Positions 18,730 through 26,662 of a DNA stretch of 64,000 bases are shown here, one piece after another. Under the pieces are notes generated by a model. That model had not been told where the DNA came from, ran no database searches, and saw only the letters and a list, made by a program, of their open reading frames with translations. How positions within the stretch are numbered: the stretch's first letter is position 1; every line of letters begins with the position of its first letter. The DNA is taken from positions 1-64,000 of the forward strand of contig JAIQFR010000006.1 of assembly GCA_020073205.1 (NCBI GenBank), written 5' to 3'. The stretch is from Terriglobia bacterium (GTDB taxonomy: Bacteria > Acidobacteriota > Polarisedimenticolia > Polarisedimenticolales > JAIQFR01). A program made the translations under genes and the position numbers.

Positions 18730-19665
18730 TCACCCCTGAACCGTGCCGCGAGCGGCCGATCGCTGGACCAGGGCGACGCCGGCGAGAACGAGCCCGCCCC
18801 CGAGGAGCACCGCCTTACCCGTGGCCTCGCCGATCCACACGGCCGCCACGCCGGCGGTGACCAGCGGCTGGACGTACTGGAACGAAGAGAGGGTTCCGGC
18901 CTCGAGACGCTCCAGCGCCAGGGACCAGACGAGGTAGCCCACGCCGGTGCACCCCACGCCGAGGAACGCGAGCGCCACCCAGGATTCCACCGACGCCCGG
19001 GCGAGCTCCGCGGGGTCTCCCGCGGCGACCCAGATCCCCACCGACACGGCGGTCCCGACCGCGAGCGCGCGAAACGTGAGCGGGAGCGGCCGGCGGCGCA
19101 CCGAGATCTCCCGGGTCAGGAGCGTGTAGGCCGCCCAGTTGAGCGACGAGATCAGGATCAGGAGGTCCCCTCGCGTCGACGGGAGTCGGAGCGAGCCCGC
19201 GCCGCCCCAGATCACCACCAGGGCACCGGAGAACCCCAGCGCGACGCCGGCGGTCTTGAGGGCCGGGAAGCGCTCGCGCAGGAACGCCGCGGCGAGGATC
19301 GCGGTGAACACCGGGTTGAGCGCGATCAGCCACCCGCTGTGGACCGCGGAGGTCATGGTCAGGGCGTACGCCTGGAGGGCGAGGTGGACCGGCACCCCGA
19401 TGAATCCGAGGAGCGCGGTCCGCGACGAGTCAAAGGGTCGCGGAGATTCGGGGCGCCGCGGGCGGCCGAAGGGAAGCGCGGCCGCGACGGTCGCGAGGCC
19501 GAGGAGGCCTCGACCGGCGACGAGCGAGAGCGGCGAGAGCGAGCGGAGCGCCACCTTGGACGCGACGAACGACGTCCCCCACAGGAGAACGGCCGCCGCC
19601 GCGCAGAAATATGCCGGCCAGCGCCTCGTATCGCTCAATCGCCCCTCGAGGCGCCGGTCAAGCAC
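18730..19665 (-). CDS. EamA/DMT-family transporter
   Basis: This 311-residue protein has about ten hydrophobic segments in two EamA repeats (AAAAVLLWGTSFVASKVALR near the start and INWAAYTLLTREIS-like in the second half). These carriers export metabolites or amino acids; the substrate is unknown. The annotated start is GTG at 19665, overlapping the end of the upstream bactofilin-like gene by 8 bp. An in-frame TTG at 19635 behind GAGGGG is an alternative. Confidence 0.85.
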   Translation of the reverse strand: MLDRRLEGRLSDTRRWPAYFCAAAAVLLWGTSFVASKVALRSLSPLSLVAGRGLLGLATVAAALPFGRPRRPESPRPFDSSRTALLGFIGVPVHLALQAYALTMTSAVHSGWLIALNPVFTAILAAAFLRERFPALKTAGVALGFSGALVVIWGGAGSLRLPSTRGDLLILISSLNWAAYTLLTREISVRRRPLPLTFRALAVGTAVSVGIWVAAGDPAELARASVESWVALAFLGVGCTGVGYLVWSLALERLEAGTLSSFQYVQPLVTAGVAAVWIGEATGKAVLLGGGLVLAGVALVQRSAARGTVQG

Positions 19666-20908
19666 CCTCGACGGGAAGCGCGGGAGGCGCGGAGGGAGGC
19701 TCGGGCAAAGGTGGCGGCGCCGCGGCCGACTGCTTCCGGGCTTGCCGCCAGTCGCGGATCCCGATCAGCATCGCGCCGAGCCCGAGGAACACGCACCCGA
19801 ACCAGAGGACCCATCCGAGCACCGGGATCGCGAAGAGCAGGTAGAGTACCACGATGCCCAGAGCGAAGGCGCCGTAGCGCGAAGCCTCGGTCCTCCCGGT
19901 CTTCGCCAGAAGCCAGCGTCCGACGGCCACCGCGACCGGCACTTTCGCGAGATACACGGCGAGCGCGTCGATCAGGAGAACCGCCAACGCCAGCGGGATC
20001 GTGACGATCAGGATGCAGGACACCACCGCCGCGACCGGGACGACGATGAACGCGAGGAACCCCACGCCGAGGTTGCGGAGCACGTCCCCCCGCGCGGCCG
20101 CGAGGACCGCCCCACCTGGCTTCCGGGAGATCGCCAGCGCGGCGAGCCCGACCAGGAATCCCACGACGAGGCACGCGACCCACTTCACGAGCTTCCAGAA
20201 GAACGACGGGTGGTGGCCGATGCGGACGAGGGCCCGGTGCTCGCGGTCGACGGTCCCGCGGACGATGCTCTTCTCGTCCAGGGTCGGGGGCACCCGCGAA
20301 TCGTAGGACAGGTTCCCGCCGATCCTCGCCTTCGGGTCGACCTTGAGGAGATCGGCCTTGAGCGACGCGTCCTTGCCGACCGTGCCCGACAGGGAGAGCT
20401 GACCGCCCTCGGCGGTGAGGTCCCCGTCGATGGCGCCGTCCAAGTTGATCTGCCCGGCGTAGACCGACGCGTCCCCGGCGACGTGGGATCCGGCGGTGAG
20501 CGCGACCGTCCCGCACTTCGCGTCGAAGTCGCCACCGACGGATCCCGCGACGTTGCAGTTCGCCCCGCGGGCTTCGAGGTCCTTCCCGACCTTCCCGCCG
20601 ACGTTGAGCGTCCCGCCGATGAACTTGACCTTCCCCGTCACCTCGCCCGGGATCTCGAGCGTCCCACCGAACACCCAGAGGTCGCCGATCTGCTTCCCGG
20701 CGATCGTCGCGGTCCCCTTGAACAGCTTCAGGTCCCCTTGGTGGGTCTTTCCCAAGGGGATCGTGTAGTTGCCGCCCGGATCCGAGAAGTCGGAGTCGTA
20801 GGCGGACCCGGCCGCGATGGGCAGGGCGAGAAGCGCGGCCAGCACGACGGCCGCCGCCCACGCGGCCGTACGCGGCGTTCTTCGTCCGGCGTCCGGTGGC
20901 TTGGCCAT
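19658..20908 (-). CDS. exported bactofilin-like repeat protein with C-terminal membrane domain
   Basis: This 416-residue protein starts at ATG 20908 behind GGGAGGA. A signal peptide is followed by about 170 residues of repetitive beta sequence in bactofilin/DUF8173 style (IAGKQIGDLWVFGGTLEIPG, VGGKVGKDLEARGANCNVAG, LSGTVGKDASLKADLL). This pattern predicts a right-handed beta-helix. The C-terminal third has several membrane helices (LVKWVACLVVGFLVGLAALA, LGVGFLAFIVVPVAAVVSCI) and a short hydrophilic tail. It would be an extracytoplasmic beta-helix tethered in the inner membrane, possibly an envelope scaffold or stress sensor. No enzymatic motif is seen. Confidence 0.75.
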   Translation of the reverse strand: MAKPPDAGRRTPRTAAWAAAVVLAALLALPIAAGSAYDSDFSDPGGNYTIPLGKTHQGDLKLFKGTATIAGKQIGDLWVFGGTLEIPGEVTGKVKFIGGTLNVGGKVGKDLEARGANCNVAGSVGGDFDAKCGTVALTAGSHVAGDASVYAGQINLDGAIDGDLTAEGGQLSLSGTVGKDASLKADLLKVDPKARIGGNLSYDSRVPPTLDEKSIVRGTVDREHRALVRIGHHPSFFWKLVKWVACLVVGFLVGLAALAISRKPGGAVLAAARGDVLRNLGVGFLAFIVVPVAAVVSCILIVTIPLALAVLLIDALAVYLAKVPVAVAVGRWLLAKTGRTEASRYGAFALGIVVLYLLFAIPVLGWVLWFGCVFLGLGAMLIGIRDWRQARKQSAAAPPPLPEPPSAPPALPVEGA

Positions 20909-21037
20909 GGTCGTGTCCTCCCGCGATCCAGGTTGGAGCGCGCGGAGCGCCTCGTCAACGGGGTGGAGGGTGAGCGGTCGGAATGGCCCGGTGAGCGGTC
21001 GCCACCGGGAGGCGGCCGGGGTGGCGAAATGGGCCCT

Positions 21038-21829
21038 TCACCAGGGGATGATCTCGCGCAGTCGCCGGGCCTGTCGTCGCGACATCGGGACGACGCTCCG
21101 CGCCGCGTCGCGGATCACGATCCTGAACGTGCCGGCGTCGCCCGGGAGGATCTCCGCGATTTGGGAGAGGTTCACCAGGTAGGCGCGGTGCGACCTGAAG
21201 AACGACGGATCGAGGGCGGCCTCGAGCTCCGCCAGCGGCCGCTCGACGAGGAAGCGTCCCAGGGCGGTGTGCGCGAACACCAGCACGTCCTCCGCCTCGA
21301 ACCAGAGGACGTCGGCGGGGTCGAGCAGGACGATCTTCGCGCCGCGCCTTCCCGGGACCCTGAAGGGTCCTCCCTCGCGCGGGGCGGCCGGCCCGAGCGC
21401 GTCGGGGCGGGGGAGCCCCGCGCGGATCTCCTCCAGGACCCGCAGCAGGTCGGGCGCGGCGGAGGCCTCCCGCCGGATCGCCTCCCGCGCCCGCTCGAGC
21501 GCGGCGGCGAACCGGCGGCGCGCGAACGGCTTCAGGAGGTAGTCCAGCGAGTTCACCTCGAACGCCCGCACCGCATACTCGTCGTACGCCGTGGTGAAGA
21601 CGACCCTCGGCACGTGGCGCACGCGCCGCAGGACCTCGAAGCCGTCGGCCTCGGGCATCTGGACGTCGAGGAAGCAGAGGTCCGGCCGCTCGCGGTCGAT
21701 GAGGGCCACGGCGGACTTCCCGTCGGCGGCCTCGCCGACCACCTCGACGTCGGGGTGCTCCTCGAGCAGCCGGCGGATCCGGTCCCGCGCCGGCTTCTCG
21801 TCGTCGACGATCGCGGCCCTCAAGGTCAT
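21038..21829 (-). CDS. LytTR-family response regulator
   Basis: This 263-residue protein has an N-terminal receiver domain (IVDDEKPARDRIRRLL, phospho-acceptor D55 in CFLDVQMPEADG, conserved Lys in YLLKPFARRRF). A linker leads to a C-terminal LytTR DNA-binding domain (FEAEDVLVFAHTALGRFLVE, FFRSHRAYLVNLSQI). Its ATG overlaps the stop of the kinase gene (ATGA), so the two are stoichiometrically coupled. It is expected to be phosphorylated by that kinase and to activate transcription. Confidence 0.95.
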   Translation of the reverse strand: MTLRAAIVDDEKPARDRIRRLLEEHPDVEVVGEAADGKSAVALIDRERPDLCFLDVQMPEADGFEVLRRVRHVPRVVFTTAYDEYAVRAFEVNSLDYLLKPFARRRFAAALERAREAIRREASAAPDLLRVLEEIRAGLPRPDALGPAAPREGGPFRVPGRRGAKIVLLDPADVLWFEAEDVLVFAHTALGRFLVERPLAELEAALDPSFFRSHRAYLVNLSQIAEILPGDAGTFRIVIRDAARSVVPMSRRQARRLREIIPW

Positions 21830-22956
21830 CCCGCGATCACCTCCGCCTCGGCCGCGCCCCCCGGCTCGCCGCCGGCCGACTTCTCGGGCGCCGCGGGCAT
21901 CGTCAGCCGTGCGATCGCGCCCCGTCCCGAGGGACCGGGTTCGAGGACGAGGGAGGCACGCCCCGGATAGCACGCGGCGAGACGCTGACCGACGTTGGCG
22001 AGCCCGTGTCCGTCCCGGACCGCGGGGACGGCCGTAGGGTCGAGACCCGCGCCGTCGTCGGCGACCTCGACGGACAGCGTGCCGTCGCGGACGCGGGCGC
22101 GGATGACCACGGTTCCGCCCGCTCCGACGGGCGCGATCCCGTGTCCGACCGCGTTCTCCACCAGCGGTTGGAGAATCAGGCCGGGGAGGCGCACCGAGCG
22201 GGCCTCCGGTTCCACGTCCCAGACCACGTTGAGCCGGTCGCCGTACCTCGCTCGCTCGATGTCGAGGTACCCCGCGACGAACTCCAGCTCTTCCTCGAGC
22301 GGCACCGGCCCCGCGTCGGCCACCCGGAACGTGTAGCGGAACAGGTCGGCGAGCGTCTGCACCACCTCGTCGGCCTGGCCCGGATCCTCCTCCAAGAGGG
22401 ACGAGATCGTGTTGAGCGTGTTGAAGAAGAAGTGCGGGTTGATCCGCGCCTGCAGCGCGGACAGCTCGGCCCTCGCCGCTGCCTCCTTGAGGTGGGCCTC
22501 GACGAGCCGGACCTCCTCGACCTCACGCAGCGTCGCCTGGAGCCTCCACCTCAGGGTTTCGTAGGCGTGGACCATGCCGCCGATGACCAGGGCCAGGAGG
22601 CCGTTGATCGCGCCGATCGCCAGCGTCTGCCGGAGGTCGCGCAGGACGAAGAGAGGGAAGAAGTAGAGGACGATCGCGGTGCCGGCGATCGACCCCGAAA
22701 GGAGCGCGAGCCCCAGCAGGGCGAGTCGTGCCGCCGGCGCCAGGCCTCTGAGCCGCGGGTACAGGACCACCGACGCGATGAGCACCGTGAAGCCGACCAC
22801 GTTGCCGAAGAGGATGCTGATCCACAGGACCGTGGGCTCGAATCCTCCCTCGCGGAACGCGCCCACGGCGAGGCCCGTGGCGGTCCCGGCGGCGGTGTTG
22901 CTCGCAGCCCAGAGCGGGACTTGCAGCGCGAGGGGGAAGCCGTCGCGGCGGGTCAT
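21826..22956 (-). CDS. LytS/YehU-type membrane sensor histidine kinase
   Basis: This 376-residue protein has five or six N-terminal membrane helices (about 10-135) and then the His_kinase domain of the LytS class with the phospho-acceptor H175 (LQARINPHFFFNTLNTISSL), an N-box (LILQPLVENAVGHGI) and a G-box (VADDGAGL and GHGLANVGQRL). It overlaps its regulator downstream and the phosphatase gene upstream by 4 bp each. The membrane domain clearly resembles that of the upstream phosphatase (VVGFTVLIASVVLYPR against VVGFTALASARLVFPY, and both end in a H-Y-E/D amphipathic linker). Confidence 0.95.
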   Translation of the reverse strand: MTRRDGFPLALQVPLWAASNTAAGTATGLAVGAFREGGFEPTVLWISILFGNVVGFTVLIASVVLYPRLRGLAPAARLALLGLALLSGSIAGTAIVLYFFPLFVLRDLRQTLAIGAINGLLALVIGGMVHAYETLRWRLQATLREVEEVRLVEAHLKEAAARAELSALQARINPHFFFNTLNTISSLLEEDPGQADEVVQTLADLFRYTFRVADAGPVPLEEELEFVAGYLDIERARYGDRLNVVWDVEPEARSVRLPGLILQPLVENAVGHGIAPVGAGGTVVIRARVRDGTLSVEVADDGAGLDPTAVPAVRDGHGLANVGQRLAACYPGRASLVLEPGPSGRGAIARLTMPAAPEKSAGGEPGGAAEAEVIAG

Positions 22957-24209
22957 GTCGCGCGCGCGAGGACCAGGGTGACGTCGTCGTGCGGCGGGCG
23001 GCCGCGTCGCCAGAGCGTCACTTTCTCGAGCACGGCCCAGAGGATCTCCTCGAGGTTCCGGTCGCGGTTCTCGGTCAGGATCCGGAGCAGCCGCTCCTCG
23101 CCGAACTCCTGTTCCTCCGCGTCCGGCGCCTCGATGACCCCGTCGGTGCAGAGGGCGAGGAGGTCCCCCTCCCGCAGCACGCACCTCCCCTCGCCGTAAC
23201 GTGCGTCGCCGATGAGCCCGATCGGGAGCCCGCCCTCCGAGAGGCGCGTCGCGCCGTCCTGTCCCAGGTGCAGCGGGGGGTAGTGCCCGGCGTTGCTGTA
23301 GGTGAGCGTCCGAGACCGCCCGTCGTAGTCGCCGTAGAACATCGTGGCGTAACGGGAGGCCGACGTGGAGCGGAGCAGCATCTCGTTCAGCCGCCGGTTG
23401 ATCTCGCAGGGAGCGAGCGTCGGAAGGGCGAGGCTCCGCACCGAGGCCTGTAGGCCCGCCATCAGGAGCGCGGCCGGGATCCCCTTACCGGAGACGTCCG
23501 CGATCACGAGCCCCACCCGGTCCTCCGCGAACGGCAGGAAGTCGTAGAGGTCGCCCCCGACCCCCACCGCCGGCAGGCACGCTCCGGCGAGCTGCAGTCC
23601 TCGGATCTGCGGGACCGACCGCGGGAGCAGCTCCCGCTGGACTTCGCGGGCGATGGCCAGATCCCGCTCCATCGCCTCCTTGTCGCGCAGCACGCGGTAC
23701 GACTCCTCGATCTGCCGCCTCATCGAGTCGTAGGTGTGCAGGGCGATGCCGACGATGACGGCGAACGCGCCGTTCAGGAGCACGATGACCGCGACGGTCT
23801 TGGGCCGCGCGAGGGAGTACAGCGGCTGCGTCGCCAGGATCGCTACCGAGCCGAACACCGTGCCCGACAGCAGCGTGAGCACCTGGAGCGCCAGGCGCAC
23901 CGCGATCGGGAGACGGGCGAAGTAGGGGAAGACGAGCCGCGCGGACGCGAGCGCGGTGAACCCGACCACCTCGGCGAAGAGGACGCTCTGTCGCAGCAGC
24001 GGAAGGAGCTCGGGCACCCCCCGCGTGAACGCGATCCCGAATCCGACCACCGCGCCGATCGCGGTCCAGCCCGCCGCCCAGGCCACCAGGAACCGGTACG
24101 GAGGGGCGGCCGAAGGCGTCAGGCCCGAGGCGACCAGCGCCGACGGCGCGAGCGCCGACGGCACCTCGGCGTTCGCGGAGGTCGGGATCGCCTGAGCGGT
24201 CTCGGTCAT
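22953..24209 (-). CDS. membrane-anchored RsbU/SpoIIE-type PP2C phosphatase
   Basis: This 418-residue protein starts at ATG 24209; a GTG 27 bp upstream is possible. About six membrane helices occupy residues 35-175. A signalling linker containing REVQRELLPRSVPQIRGLQL follows, then the PPM/SpoIIE catalytic domain with metal-binding acids (GVGGDLYDFL, VIADVSGKGIPAALLM, LCTDGVIEAPD, DDVTLVLAR). Such enzymes dephosphorylate anti-sigma antagonists. No STAS or RsbW partner gene is seen here. Instead it is the first gene of an operon with a LytS kinase and a LytTR regulator that share its membrane domain. Confidence 0.93.
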   Translation of the reverse strand: MTETAQAIPTSANAEVPSALAPSALVASGLTPSAAPPYRFLVAWAAGWTAIGAVVGFGIAFTRGVPELLPLLRQSVLFAEVVGFTALASARLVFPYFARLPIAVRLALQVLTLLSGTVFGSVAILATQPLYSLARPKTVAVIVLLNGAFAVIVGIALHTYDSMRRQIEESYRVLRDKEAMERDLAIAREVQRELLPRSVPQIRGLQLAGACLPAVGVGGDLYDFLPFAEDRVGLVIADVSGKGIPAALLMAGLQASVRSLALPTLAPCEINRRLNEMLLRSTSASRYATMFYGDYDGRSRTLTYSNAGHYPPLHLGQDGATRLSEGGLPIGLIGDARYGEGRCVLREGDLLALCTDGVIEAPDAEEQEFGEERLLRILTENRDRNLEEILWAVLEKVTLWRRGRPPHDDVTLVLARAT

Positions 24210-24297
24210 TCCGTGCTCCGTGAGACCGGTCCCCACATGCCCATGATACGCTCGGCGACCCCGCCGGGCTTCGTCTCGATGGTAACGGTTTCGTCGG

Positions 24298-25008
24298 TCA
24301 GTTCAGGCCGGGCCCGCCGTCGTCGGTCGAACGGAGCGCCTTGAGGCGCAGGACCCGCGTTAGGATGTCGTCGAGCAGCGCCGAGGCGCGGCGGTGCCTC
24401 TCCCTGAGGTCGCCCTCCTCGAGGAGCGATTGCCGCACTGCGGGCTCCACCGGGAGATTCGCGCAGGCGCCGTTGACCGCGGTCTCGAACGGGATGCGAT
24501 CGTCCAGCACGGCGCTCGCATCCGTCCGGTCCGTCAACTCCCGCATCAGGCAGCCGTGGGAGGCGAGGAGGTCGAGCTTTGCCGCGTGGATCGACGGCTC
24601 CGACTCGTCCACCGCCGACTCGGCGAGCGGCTGCACCCGGACCAGCCGGTACGGCTTCGACCCGACGACCTCCCCGAACGCCACGCGCTGGAGCCCGACG
24701 AGTCGCAGATTGAACTTGCCGTCCGGGAGGCGCTCCAAGTCCTCGATCCGACCGAGGGTCCCGGTCTCGTGGAACGCGGGCTCCCCCTCGTAGCTCGCCT
24801 CCCATCCCGGCCGCAGCAGCGCCACCGCGATCAGGCCCTCGCTGGCGACCGCGTCTCGCACCATCGCCCGGTAGCGCGGCTCGAACACGTGGAGAGGGAG
24901 GATCGTGCGCGGGAAGAACACGACGCCGGGAAGCGGGAAGACCGGTACCAGCCCGGAAGGCGACACGCACTCGGGAGCCGGTGGCGCCGCAGGCCGGGGA
25001 GGCTTCAT
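24298..25008 (-). CDS. LON substrate-binding domain protein
   Basis: This 236-residue protein matches the N-terminal LON (PUA-like) domain alone: VPVFPLPGVVFFPRTILPLH, FEPRYRAMV, GTLGRIEDLERLPDGKFNLR and GLQRVAFGEVV. There is no AAA or Ser-Lys protease domain, so it is not Lon protease. Stand-alone versions are common and their function is not established; substrate binding or regulation of proteolysis is plausible. Confidence 0.9.
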   Translation of the reverse strand: MKPPRPAAPPAPECVSPSGLVPVFPLPGVVFFPRTILPLHVFEPRYRAMVRDAVASEGLIAVALLRPGWEASYEGEPAFHETGTLGRIEDLERLPDGKFNLRLVGLQRVAFGEVVGSKPYRLVRVQPLAESAVDESEPSIHAAKLDLLASHGCLMRELTDRTDASAVLDDRIPFETAVNGACANLPVEPAVRQSLLEEGDLRERHRRASALLDDILTRVLRLKALRSTDDGGPGLN

Positions 25009-25023
25009 GCGGCGATTATACGG

Positions 25024-25908
25024 TCAGAGGCCGGCGGGCCTGCGTGCGACGATCCCGGCGATCGCCCGAGCCGGCCTCCCCGGTCCCGCGGGCTCGACCT
25101 CCTCGCGGAGGCGCAGGATCTCCCAGTCGTCGAACACCTGCTTGAGCTCTCCCGGCCTCAACAGGTGGGCGGGATCGATCGGCCGGCCGAGGCGAGTGTG
25201 CTCCGTCGTGTACGTCTGGAAGACGACCACGCCGCCGGCCTTGAGCCCCTCGCGGATGTCGTTGAACAGCGGCCGGTGCAGGAAGTTGAACACCGCGATC
25301 ACGTCGTACGTCTCGAGGGGGATGATGTAGGTCCCGTCCTCGACGTTCCCGACGACGCCTCGAATCGGCGCGCCGAGCCTGCGCGCCGCCGAGCGCGCCA
25401 CCCGCACGGCGTCCGGGTCGACGTCGACGCCGTCCACGTCGAATCCCCGGGTGGCGAGATAGATGGCGTTGCGTCCCTCGCCCATGGCGACGTCGAGGGC
25501 GAGGCCCTTCGGGAGGAGGTGGAAGTTCTCGATCAGGAATCGCTCCGGAGAGATCGGATGCACGTGGCGCCCGTTCCCGTCCATCCCCGACGCGACGGGT
25601 CCCGGCCAAGCCTCGATCCCGCCGCGCACGTCGAACAGGGAGGTCACGCCCTGCTCCGCGAGGAAACGGCAAGCCGAAGCGGAGCGGACGCCGTACTCGC
25701 AGATGACGGCGAGCGGGACCCCGCTGTTGGGGACCTCGCTCGCGCGACTCACGAGCTCCTGGAGGGGGATCAGCACGGACCCGGGGATGTGCTTCGCCTC
25801 GAACTCGGTCTCGGTCCGGACGTCGAGGAGCGAAAGCGGCTCGCCCATGGCGAGCCTTCGGTATAGCTCGTCTCCGTCGATCGTGTCCCAGCGCGGCGTG
25901 CGGCTCAA
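25024..25908 (-). CDS. rhodanese-methyltransferase fusion (TehB-like)
   Basis: The start is taken as TTG at 25908 because a GGGGGAG site lies six bases upstream and the longer ATG frame lacks one. The 294-residue product begins with a rhodanese domain (residues 1-100) that keeps an active-site loop CEYGVRSAS. A class I SAM-dependent methyltransferase domain follows (LALDVAMGEGRNAIYLATRG, then VDGVDVDPDAV, ending with the acidic YDVIAVFNFLHRPLF). The second domain resembles TehB/thiopurine-type methyltransferases. The fusion suggests methylation linked to sulfur, selenium or tellurium chemistry; the substrate is unknown. Confidence 0.85.
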   Translation of the reverse strand: MSRTPRWDTIDGDELYRRLAMGEPLSLLDVRTETEFEAKHIPGSVLIPLQELVSRASEVPNSGVPLAVICEYGVRSASACRFLAEQGVTSLFDVRGGIEAWPGPVASGMDGNGRHVHPISPERFLIENFHLLPKGLALDVAMGEGRNAIYLATRGFDVDGVDVDPDAVRVARSAARRLGAPIRGVVGNVEDGTYIIPLETYDVIAVFNFLHRPLFNDIREGLKAGGVVVFQTYTTEHTRLGRPIDPAHLLRPGELKQVFDDWEILRLREEVEPAGPGRPARAIAGIVARRPAGL

Positions 25909-26011
25909 TCGTGCTCCCCCGCGATGACCCAGGGTCAATATAGCCAATCGATCGCGAGAGCGCCGCACGACGCGGGCCAATAAAGGTTCTAATTCCTCAA
26001 GAAGCTTCGAG

Positions 26012-26662
26012 TCAATCGGGCCACGGGCAATCGGAGCGGAGGCCGCAGCGGTCGCACGCCGGCTTCCGCGCGCCGCAGACTCCGCGTCCGTGCCAGATCA
26101 GGGCGTGCGACGCGAAGGTCCAGTCGTTCTCGGGCAGGAGCGCCATCAGGTCACGCTCGATACGGTCGGGTTCGGTTTCCCGGCTCAGGTCGAGCCGCCC
26201 CGAGAGCCTCGCGACGTGCGTGTCCACGGTGATCGCCGGCCGGCCCCACCAGGTGCCGAGGAGCACGTTCGCCGTCTTCCGTCCGACCCCAGGCAGGAGC
26301 ACCAGGTCCTCCACCCGGTCCGGCACCTCCCCGCCGTGGCGCTCGAGGAGCGCCTTCCCGAGGCCGACCAGGGACTTCGCCTTGTTCCGGAAGAAGCCGG
26401 TGCTCCGGACCGCCTCCTCGACCTCGGAGAGGTCCGCGCCCGCGTAGTCGGCCGCGGTGGGGTATCGGCGGAACAGAGCGGGCGTGACCCGGTTCACCCG
26501 CTCGTCGGTGCACTGCGCGGACAGGATCGTCGCCACGAGCAGCTCCAGCGGGTTGCGGTGCGCGAGCGCGCACGTCGCTCCGGGATACAGCCGCTGAAGC
26601 CCTAGGACGATCCTCGCCGCGCGCGCCTTCCGCGCGGACGCCGACTCACGTCCCCGCGCCAT
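26012..26662 (-). CDS. nth: endonuclease III
   Basis: This 216-residue protein is a bifunctional DNA glycosylase/AP lyase for oxidised pyrimidines. The helix-hairpin-helix has the catalytic Lys (LVLLPGVGRKTANVLLG) and the catalytic Asp follows (AITVDTHVARLSGRL). The C-terminal 4Fe-4S loop shows the exact C-x6-C-x2-C-x5-C spacing (CGARKPACDRCGLRSDC). It overlaps the end of the polX gene by 17 bp, pairing two repair genes in one operon. Confidence 0.96.
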   Translation of the reverse strand: MARGRESASARKARAARIVLGLQRLYPGATCALAHRNPLELLVATILSAQCTDERVNRVTPALFRRYPTAADYAGADLSEVEEAVRSTGFFRNKAKSLVGLGKALLERHGGEVPDRVEDLVLLPGVGRKTANVLLGTWWGRPAITVDTHVARLSGRLDLSRETEPDRIERDLMALLPENDWTFASHALIWHGRGVCGARKPACDRCGLRSDCPWPD

